A DNA stretch of 5,168 nucleotides from Firmicutes bacterium CAG:145 (GTDB taxonomy: Bacteria; Bacillota; Clostridia; Peptostreptococcales; Anaerovoracaceae): assembly GCA_000435715.1 (NCBI GenBank), contig FR882594.1, positions 631-5,798 of the forward strand, written 5' to 3'. Of this stretch, positions 1 through 5,168 are shown piece after piece (position 1 is the first letter of the stretch; the number at the start of each line of letters is the position of its first letter). A program made the position numbers and the translations under genes. The notes beneath the pieces are model-generated. The model had not been told where the DNA came from and made no database searches. It saw only the letters and a list, made by a program, of their open reading frames with translations.

Positions 1-73
1 GTCGTGTATTCTTGCCCGGCCGCAAAAAATATTTCGAATTTCTTAAGTTAAACTTAAAATGACGATTAAGATA
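1..73. other. Upstream AT-rich region, no assignable gene
   Basis: This stretch has no start codon followed by a convincing reading frame on either strand. Two plus-strand frames run in open from the left edge. One stops with TAA at 49-51 and the other with TGA at 60-62; the latter would give a lysine/phenylalanine-rich tail ending FEFLKLNLK. Either could be the C-terminus of an upstream gene, but the tail is too short to identify and does not resemble a protein I recognise. The region also holds a small palindrome (43-57), listed separately. Confidence 0.4.
43..57. repeat. 15-bp AT-rich palindrome upstream of the promoter
   Basis: TTAAGTT (43-49) and AACTTAA (51-57) are perfect 7-bp inverted arms around a single A at position 50. 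The palindrome lies about 17 bp upstream of the -35 box, where an activator or second repressor site could sit. The arms are AT-rich, so chance occurrence is a real possibility, and no known regulator motif is recognised with confidence. Confidence 0.3.
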
Positions 74-103
74 TTGACAGTGTACTACATAATGTAGTAC
101 ACT
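74..103 (+). promoter_or_regulatory. Sigma-A-type promoter of the transporter operon
   Basis: A perfect -35 hexamer TTGACA lies at 74-79. The best -10 match is TACACT at 98-103 (4 of 6 to TATAAT, including the first TA and last T), giving an 18-bp spacer. Transcription would start near position 110, leaving a leader of about 33 nt before the ATG at 143. The consensus -35 compensates for the imperfect -10. Because the palindromic operator fills the spacer and overlaps both hexamers, this promoter is probably strong when free and shut when the repressor is bound. Promoter assignment is from hexamer match and position only. Confidence 0.7.
79..103. promoter_or_regulatory. Palindromic operator, GntR/YtrA-like
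   Basis: Two perfect 12-bp inverted arms, AGTGTACTACAT (79-90) and ATGTAGTACACT (92-103), flank a central A at 91. The site starts on the last base of the -35 box and ends on the last base of the -10 box, so a bound dimer would block RNA polymerase. The GTGTACTA...TAGTACAC core resembles what I recall of YtrA-subfamily GntR operators, which commonly precede ABC transporter operons. BlaI/MecI and CopY sites also contain TACA..TGTA, but with a 2-bp centre, whereas the centre here is 3 bp (TAA), which fits them less well. The regulator is not encoded in this window, so the family assignment is an inference. Confidence 0.7.
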
Positions 104-130
104 TTTTTCATATTTTAAGAAATGATGGAA

Positions 131-136
131 AAGGGG
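131..136 (+). promoter_or_regulatory. Ribosome binding site that decides the start of the first gene
   Basis: AAGGGG at 131-136, preceded by GGAA at 127-130, lies 6 nt before the ATG at 143. No comparable purine-rich site precedes the in-frame ATGs at 122 and 125, which follow an AT-rich stretch. This favours 143 as the true start. Confidence 0.75.
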
Positions 137-142
137 TTAGTT

Positions 143-2377
143 ATGCTTAGGCTAAAAAACGTATCGAAATTTTATTACAGCAACGGCATGATCGCCAGCG
201 GATTTTCCAGGGTGAACCTCGAACTGGATATGGGAGAGTTCGTGGTGATCACAGGAGAATCAGGCAGCGGTAAATCGACGCTGCTCAACGTGCTTTCAGG
301 CCTGGATACCTACGAAGAAGGGGAAATGTATATCGACGGTCAGGAGACCAGCCATTACAATGAAGCCGATTTTGAAGAATACAGGCGAAAGTATGTGGGC
401 AATATCTTTCAGAATTTCAACCTGGTAAACAGCTATACTGTGTATCAGAATGTTGAATTAGCTCTCATGCTTAATGGCGAGACGGGTGCCGATATGAAAG
501 AGAGAGTCCGCTCTATCATAGATAAAGTAGGTCTCACGGATTTTATCAATACTAAGTGTTCAAAATTATCAGGGGGACAGAAACAGAGAGTGGCCATAGC
601 CAGAGCCTTGGCAAAGGAGACTCCCATAATCGTTGCCGACGAGCCTACAGGTAATCTGGACAGCAAGGCCGCTGAAGATGTCATACGCCTGCTGAACGAG
701 ATAGCCAAGGATAAGCTGGTGATAATAGTGACTCATAATCTGGAGCAGGTGGAAAGATACGCCACCAGGCTCATAAAGATGCACGATGGAAAAATATTAG
801 AGGATAAGACGCTGAAAAGACCGGATAAGGAACGGGGACATAAAGCCGGCGATTATGAGGACATAACCTTTGGGGGAAGGCTTAAACTTGGAGTGAGAAA
901 CGCTTTCAACATACCGGCGAAATTCATCCTGATCTTCGCAGTATTTTTGTTTATATCTTTTGCTGTGGCAGGCACCTATTCATCCTTCCAGAAGACGGAG
1001 TATCAGGAGAGTCTCTTCGGCTACAATGAATTCTTTTCAGATACTTCTGACAGCAGGATCGTAATAAACAAGCCGGATAAGTCGGCCATAACAGAAGACG
1101 AATTCAAGACGCTGGAGTCTATGGAAAATGTCAGAAGAGTCATAAAGGACGATACTCTTATAGATTACGTCACATCCATCTCGGATGAAGATTACTGGTT
1201 CTATTTCTACGGCAACTTTGTCGAACTCAAGTACTTTGACGGTGAGCTGACAGCCGGAAGAATGCCGGAGAACCCTTATGAGATAATACTTGAGGGATCG
1301 CCTGACGACTATTATCTCGACCAGGGTCTGGAAGAGATACTGAATACAGACCTATATATAGATTCGTATGATTCTGACGGAGAACGCCAGATGGGCCAGC
1401 CGCTAAAGGTGGTGGGCGTATATATGAACGAAGAACTTTCCGGCGGCGATAATAACAGATTTTATGCCGGGGAGGAACTGTTGGGATATATGAGGCAGCA
1501 GGTGGCCGCAGACAATAACAATGTCAAATCGCTGTATCAGGGACAGTACTACATGTCGTCCGGGGAAGGGGCGGATTTCCGCATAGTTCCCAATGCCAAC
1601 GTGCCCAGCGGCGAAGCTTTTGTGAGCAGCCGGCTCAATGAGACGACCGATGACGGAAATTGTATAGGCAAGCAGATCGTCATAAGTACCGAGAGCATAT
1701 ACGGCAGCGATTCCATGACGGTCAAGATAAGCAAGACTTACAGCAAGGGCAACCTTGAGAAGCTTACCGGCGTAACATATAAAGATTCTCAGAGCGGAGA
1801 AGTCTATGTAAACGAAGAAGATTATAACAGGCTTATAAATAAAGGCATATTCCAGAGCTCCGTGTATGTGGACGACGTTAAGGGCATGGATACGGTTATC
1901 GAAGATCTTAAGGGAATGGGTTTTAACACTTTGCCAATGAGAGACGCCCGCGCTGCTGACGGGGCAGATATAGTACAGATCGTGTCTATGATGAAAACTT
2001 TCATGCTGGCGGTGCTCATAGTAGCTCTGTTCTTTATATCGTATTTCATCATCAGGATAGTACTCAAATCCAGAAATGCTTATTATACTACGCTGAGGAC
2101 TCTGGGAGCTTCCAGGAGAATATCCAAACAGCTGCTGGATATAGAGCTTTTCGTTACGGCAACTCTGGCGTACGCTGTCTTCATGGCAGTAATGCTGTTG
2201 GTATATGCCGGCGTAATCACACAGACTTTTGTAGTAGATCTGGCCGGGTATCTCGAACCTATAAACTATGTGATAATGTACTTGATCATCATCGCTATGT
2301 CCTATATGATCTCGCAGAGATTCGCCAGAAAACTGTTCAAAGATTCAGTGATGAATACGTACAGAGAGGAGGTATAG
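143..2377 (+). CDS. MacB/FtsX-type ABC transporter, fused ATPase-permease (first half)
   Basis: This encodes a membrane ABC transporter subunit with its ATPase fused to the permease. I take the ATG at 143 (744 aa) because it has the good ribosome site and begins MLRLKNVSKFY, a typical ATPase start; the longer frame opens at 122. In 744-aa numbering, Walker A GESGSGKS is at 38-45, the Q-loop glutamine at 90, the signature LSGGQ at 142-146, Walker B IIVADE at 162-167 and the H-loop histidine at 198, so the ATPase looks intact. Membrane helix 1 is at about 261-280. A large extracytoplasmic domain follows (about 280-618), containing GRMPENPYEI at 372-381. Three more helices lie at about 619-641, 668-692 and 707-724, with the FtsX-type cytoplasmic motif TLRTLGASRR between helices 2 and 3. 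The N-terminal ATPase, four helices and large loop after helix 1 match MacB. No MacA-like adaptor is nearby. It probably pairs with the next gene's product. The substrate is unknown; antimicrobial peptide resistance or envelope-stress roles are analogies only. Confidence 0.9.
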   Translation: MLRLKNVSKFYYSNGMIASGFSRVNLELDMGEFVVITGESGSGKSTLLNVLSGLDTYEEGEMYIDGQETSHYNEADFEEYRRKYVGNIFQNFNLVNSYTVYQNVELALMLNGETGADMKERVRSIIDKVGLTDFINTKCSKLSGGQKQRVAIARALAKETPIIVADEPTGNLDSKAAEDVIRLLNEIAKDKLVIIVTHNLEQVERYATRLIKMHDGKILEDKTLKRPDKERGHKAGDYEDITFGGRLKLGVRNAFNIPAKFILIFAVFLFISFAVAGTYSSFQKTEYQESLFGYNEFFSDTSDSRIVINKPDKSAITEDEFKTLESMENVRRVIKDDTLIDYVTSISDEDYWFYFYGNFVELKYFDGELTAGRMPENPYEIILEGSPDDYYLDQGLEEILNTDLYIDSYDSDGERQMGQPLKVVGVYMNEELSGGDNNRFYAGEELLGYMRQQVAADNNNVKSLYQGQYYMSSGEGADFRIVPNANVPSGEAFVSSRLNETTDDGNCIGKQIVISTESIYGSDSMTVKISKTYSKGNLEKLTGVTYKDSQSGEVYVNEEDYNRLINKGIFQSSVYVDDVKGMDTVIEDLKGMGFNTLPMRDARAADGADIVQIVSMMKTFMLAVLIVALFFISYFIIRIVLKSRNAYYTTLRTLGASRRISKQLLDIELFVTATLAYAVFMAVMLLVYAGVITQTFVVDLAGYLEPINYVIMYLIIIAMSYMISQRFARKLFKDSVMNTYREEV
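2367..2372 (+). promoter_or_regulatory. Ribosome binding site of the second gene, inside the end of the first
   Basis: AGGAGG at 2367-2372, within a longer AGAGAGGAGG run, lies 8 nt before the ATG at 2381 and inside the last codons of the preceding gene (encoding REEV). The near-ideal site and the 3-nt gap between stop and start suggest efficient, coupled translation of the two transporter halves. Confidence 0.85.
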
Positions 2378-2380
2378 GGG

Positions 2381-4816
2381 ATGATCAAGCTGAGAGGAGT
2401 AAATAAGTACTTCAATAAGGGAAAGAGAAATGAGATTCATGTCATAAATGATACTACCCTAAATCTGGGCACAAAGGGACTGGTGGCGCTTTTAGGACCT
2501 TCCGGATGTGGAAAGACCACCATGCTCAACGCCATAGGAGGTCTTGATAAAGTAAACGGAGGAGATATCTTCGTAGACGGAGTGAAGATAACCGGCAGAA
2601 GAACGTCAAAAGTAGACGAGATAAGAAATCTCAATATAGGATATATATTTCAGGACTATAAGCTGGTAGACAGCATGACGGTATATGAAAACGTGGCTAT
2701 AGTTCTGAGAATGATAGGCATCAGAGATGAGGAAGAGATCAGGAAAAGGATAGAATACATTCTTCAGACACTGGGAATATACCGTTACAGGAACAGGATG
2801 GCCGATATGCTCTCGGGAGGAGAAAGACAGCGGGTGGGCATAGCCAGAGCCATAGCTAAGAATCCCAAGATAATCATCGCCGACGAACCTACAGGAAATC
2901 TGGATAGCGCCAACACCATAGAAATAATGAATATCATCAAGGCTATTTCCAGAGACCGTCTGGTAGTACTGGTTACACACGAAGTGGAGCTGGCCAGGTT
3001 CTACGCCTCCAGAATCATAGAACTCAAAGACGGAAAAGTAGAGGCGGATTATGAGAACAAGACTGACGATAATCTAGACTACAGGCTTGACAATAAGTTT
3101 TATCTCAGAGATTTTGAAAAGCAGGAGTCTCTTAGGGACGGCGATGTCAGCGTGAACTTCTACGGAGGAGCGGATGATGATCTGGATATAGACATCGTCG
3201 TAAAAAACGGAAACATCTATATCAAATCCAAAGAAGACCGGCGCATAGAGGTCATAGACTCCAATTCTGCCATAGAATTCGTAGACGATCATTATAAAGA
3301 GATTGATAAGAGCCTGTATGAAGAATACGACTTTGACTTCGATAAGGTGGTGGACTCCGAAATAAAGGAAAAATACAGTTCCATCATAGGCTTTTTACCA
3401 TCTCTGGCCAGAGGATTCAAAAAGATAGTAAATTATCCTCTGATAAAAAAATTGCTTTTCGTAGGTTTTCTGCTGGCAGGAGTATTTATAACCTATTCTC
3501 TGAGCAGCATATATGCCAGCCTGGACGTCAAGGACGAAGACTTCATAAGCAGCAATAAGGACTATCTGACGGTGGAGATCCCTAAGATAAGCACAGAAAA
3601 ATATCTGGAATACGAGAACATGGATTCTGTGGCATATATGTTTCCGAAGTCTGCAAATATAAATATGAAATTCAAGATGGATTTCTACTATCAGACGTCT
3701 CACGCTCAAAGCGTGATGACAGGTTCTCTGACCGATAAAAATACTATAGGAGAGTCCGATCTGATTTCCGGAAGGCTGCCCGAGAATCCCCAGGAGATAG
3801 CAGTAGATAAGCTTACTCTTACGAGACTGTTAAATCAGTCTGCCCCTAAACAAGTGGGAATAAGCGATATTCAGCAGATGCTGGGTAAAAAGTTATCCAT
3901 GGATTCTATGAAGGATTTTGAGATAGTCGGTATAACTGACAAAAATCAGCCTCTGATATATGCAGATCCTTCGATGTTTATCCCTATGATATACAACAGC
4001 GCAGATCAGGAAACGTATGACGACACGGCTGACGGCGATAAAACTGCAAAGATCATATATGATTATCAGACTTACGATGCGGAATATACGGTCAAAAAAG
4101 GACGGCTTCCCGAGAATGATTATGAAACCATAGTTCCTCTGAGCATGTCTGAACAGATGCCTCTGAATAAAGAGATCGACGTTAAAGTAAATGACAGGAA
4201 ATTAAAAGTCGTGGGATATTATGAGAGCCCTGAAAATGTACAGAGCTACCTTGTGAATCAAAATACCATAAAGTATCTGCTGATTGCAGAGGCCGGAGGT
4301 TTCAGCGTAGCTCCCGCAGATCGAGATTCGGCTATGGAGGCTCTGAGAAGTCAGAACATAAATGTCAGGGGTTCCTACGATGCAGAGCGGGAAGCATATC
4401 TCAGCGACAGAAGTGATAACACCAGAAGCACCATAATACTGGGGATCATAATGCTGGCTATTTCACTTATAGAGATACTTCTCATGACCAGATCCTCTTT
4501 CCTTTCGAGAATAAAAGAGATAGGAATATACAGGGCTATAGGTGTAAAGAAAACTGATATATATAAGATGTTCCTGGGCGAGATAGTCGCCATAACTACT
4601 GTCAGCAGCGTGGTGGGCATAGGAATAATGTCCTATATACTCTACAAACTGTGTAAGATAAGTTATCTGGCCTCTATGTTCGCTCTGAATCCGGCGGTGA
4701 TACTCGGGGCCGTGGCTATAGTATACGTGTTCAATTCTCTGGTGGGGCTGATACCAGTGTTCAACACCATGAGAAAGACTCCGGCGGCTATACTTGCCAG
4801 ACATGATGTGGATTGA
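2381..4816 (+). CDS. MacB/FtsX-type ABC transporter, fused ATPase-permease with acidic linker domain (second half)
   Basis: This 811-aa protein is the likely partner of the preceding one, starting 3 nt after its stop. The ATPase domain (about 1-222) carries Walker A GPSGCGKT at 39-46, the Q-loop glutamine at 91, signature LSGGE at 144-148, Walker B IIIADE at 164-169 and the H-loop histidine at 200; all look functional. Between ATPase and membrane is an extra acidic segment (about 223-335) that the partner lacks. Membrane helix 1 is at about 356-377. The extracytoplasmic domain (about 378-682) contains two GRLPEN motifs, at 464-469 and 574-579. Helices 2-4 lie at about 684-704, 733-754 and 772-795, with the FtsX-type motif KEIGIYRAIGV after helix 2 and a cytoplasmic tail ending TPAAILARHDVD. 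Architecture is MacB-like. The ATG at 2381 is fixed by the strong ribosome site and the conserved-looking N-terminus. The family is clear; the exported or sensed molecule is not. Confidence 0.9.
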   Translation: MIKLRGVNKYFNKGKRNEIHVINDTTLNLGTKGLVALLGPSGCGKTTMLNAIGGLDKVNGGDIFVDGVKITGRRTSKVDEIRNLNIGYIFQDYKLVDSMTVYENVAIVLRMIGIRDEEEIRKRIEYILQTLGIYRYRNRMADMLSGGERQRVGIARAIAKNPKIIIADEPTGNLDSANTIEIMNIIKAISRDRLVVLVTHEVELARFYASRIIELKDGKVEADYENKTDDNLDYRLDNKFYLRDFEKQESLRDGDVSVNFYGGADDDLDIDIVVKNGNIYIKSKEDRRIEVIDSNSAIEFVDDHYKEIDKSLYEEYDFDFDKVVDSEIKEKYSSIIGFLPSLARGFKKIVNYPLIKKLLFVGFLLAGVFITYSLSSIYASLDVKDEDFISSNKDYLTVEIPKISTEKYLEYENMDSVAYMFPKSANINMKFKMDFYYQTSHAQSVMTGSLTDKNTIGESDLISGRLPENPQEIAVDKLTLTRLLNQSAPKQVGISDIQQMLGKKLSMDSMKDFEIVGITDKNQPLIYADPSMFIPMIYNSADQETYDDTADGDKTAKIIYDYQTYDAEYTVKKGRLPENDYETIVPLSMSEQMPLNKEIDVKVNDRKLKVVGYYESPENVQSYLVNQNTIKYLLIAEAGGFSVAPADRDSAMEALRSQNINVRGSYDAEREAYLSDRSDNTRSTIILGIIMLAISLIEILLMTRSSFLSRIKEIGIYRAIGVKKTDIYKMFLGEIVAITTVSSVVGIGIMSYILYKLCKISYLASMFALNPAVILGAVAIVYVFNSLVGLIPVFNTMRKTPAAILARHDVD

Positions 4817-4818
4817 TT

Positions 4819-5168
4819 ATGAAGAAAAACCTTAAAGATTACGAATTAAATGAACTGAAAACTATTCTTGGAAAGATGGGAGAGGCCGATTACAGGGCCG
4901 GGCAGATATTTGCCTGGCTCTATAAGGGAGCGGAATCTTTTGAGGAGATGAAAAATATTCCCATGTCGCTGAGAGAGAGAATGGGGGAAGAGTATTCCCC
5001 GGGAGTTCTTTACCCGTCCTTAGTTCAAGTCTCAAAGATCGACGGGACCAGAAAGTATCTGTTTGAACTTGAGGACGGCAACGCCATAGAAAGCGTATTC
5101 ATGAAATACAAATACGGAAATACCATATGTGTTTCTTCTCAAGCCGGATGCCGGATGGGGTGCAGGTT
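4819..5168 (+). CDS. rlmN: 23S rRNA (adenine-2503-C2) methyltransferase RlmN, N-terminal part
   Basis: The first 116 codons of a radical-SAM RNA methyltransferase are present; the gene runs off the right edge (family members are usually about 340-380 aa). RlmN methylates C2 of A2503 in 23S rRNA, and A37 of some tRNAs, in the cytoplasm using S-adenosylmethionine and a 4Fe-4S cluster. The N-terminus (LKDYELNELKTIL, then YRAGQIFAWLY at 25-35) matches the RlmN accessory domain. ICVSSQAGCRMGCR at 103-116 is the start of the family's CxxxCxxC cluster motif: Cys111 and Cys115 are visible and the third is expected at 118, just outside. The ATG at 4819 is 2 nt after the preceding stop. No strong Shine-Dalgarno site is visible, so translation may depend on coupling. 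In many Clostridia rlmN follows rsmB; here the transporter pair precedes it. The methyl-accepting cysteine near the C-terminus cannot be checked. Cfr is a related alternative, but a housekeeping RlmN is much more likely. Confidence 0.93.
   Translation, partial: MKKNLKDYELNELKTILGKMGEADYRAGQIFAWLYKGAESFEEMKNIPMSLRERMGEEYSPGVLYPSLVQVSKIDGTRKYLFELEDGNAIESVFMKYKYGNTICVSSQAGCRMGCR

Noticed and set aside
3..62. C-terminus of an RsmB-like or other upstream gene
   Set aside because: rsmB is a common left neighbour of rlmN in Clostridia, but the short tails readable here do not resemble the usual RsmB end, and the fragment is too short to name.
79..103. Operator of BlaI/MecI or CopY type
   Set aside because: The site contains TACA and TGTA, but they are 3 bp apart instead of the usual 2 bp, and the longer GTGTACTA arms fit a YtrA-like site better. 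Not fully excluded.
122..142. Upstream in-frame ATG codons at 122 and 125 as the start of the first transporter
   Set aside because: No ribosome binding site precedes them, and the extra residues MMEKGLV precede the typical ATPase start MLRLKNVSKFY. The ATG at 143 has AAGGGG 6 nt upstream, and the purine run encoding the extra residues is itself that ribosome site.
445..784. Minus-strand open frames opposite the first ATPase domain
   Set aside because: They lie wholly inside a strongly supported plus-strand ABC ATPase, show no recognisable domain and have low-complexity compositions typical of antisense readings.
2606..2980. 124-codon minus-strand open frame opposite the second ATPase domain
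   Set aside because: It is antisense to Walker B and signature motifs of the second transporter; its His/Tyr-rich sequence is an artefact of complementing that gene.
4656..4668. AGATAA-G-TTATCT palindrome near the end of the second transporter as a regulatory site for rlmN
   Set aside because: It is short, AT-rich, inside coding sequence for helix 3 and the loop after it, and lacks nearby convincing -35/-10 hexamers.
4463..4804. 113-codon minus-strand open frame near the end of the second transporter
   Set aside because: It is antisense to the conserved helices 2-4 of the FtsX domain, and the His/Tyr/Ser-rich product has no recognisable family.
4817..4818. Terminator between the transporter and rlmN
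   Set aside because: The gap is 2 nt and neither side has a hairpin followed by a T tract.
1..5168. CRISPR array, tRNA/rRNA genes, insertion sequence ends or phage attachment site
   Set aside because: No regularly spaced repeats, cloverleaf sequence, transposase fragment or flanking direct repeat was seen; nearly all of the window is the three coding regions.

Overview
The window looks like part of a chromosome from an anaerobic Firmicute of the class Clostridia. The clues are mid-to-low GC by eye, heavy use of AGA/AGG arginine and ATA isoleucine codons, strong Shine-Dalgarno sites, and clostridial-looking protein sequences. A finer placement, for example near Mogibacterium/Anaerovoracaceae, is only a guess.

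Layout: positions 1-73 are a short AT-rich stretch with no assignable gene and one small palindrome. Positions 74-103 hold a strong sigma-A-type promoter. A near-perfect 25-bp palindrome fills its spacer and overlaps its -10 box, the geometry expected of a tightly repressed promoter. A 40-nt leader then leads into two large tandem genes (143-2377 and 2381-4816). Each encodes a complete ABC transporter half: an N-terminal ATPase, one membrane helix, a large extracytoplasmic domain, then three membrane helices. This is MacB/FtsX-like architecture. From position 4819 to the window edge lies the first third of rlmN, a radical-SAM 23S rRNA/tRNA methyltransferase.

How the parts fit: all three genes point the same way with gaps of 3 and 2 nt, and no terminator is visible between them, so they probably share a transcript. 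The two transporter halves are clearly different but architecturally matched and probably form a heterodimer with two canonical ATP sites. By family analogy, such proteins use ATP for mechanical work across the membrane (mechanotransmission) and act in antimicrobial peptide resistance, envelope stress or extrusion of peptides and lipoproteins. The substrate cannot be read from the sequence. The palindrome resembles operators of GntR/YtrA-type repressors, which often control ABC transporter operons induced by envelope stress, but no regulator gene lies in the window. No adaptor (MacA-like) gene is present either.

The most distinctive features are the operator-promoter fusion, an acidic extra domain of about 110 residues found in only the second transporter half, and the placement of a housekeeping RNA-modification gene directly behind an apparently regulated transporter. 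There is no clear sign of a wholly new type of system, mobile element, CRISPR array or RNA gene.
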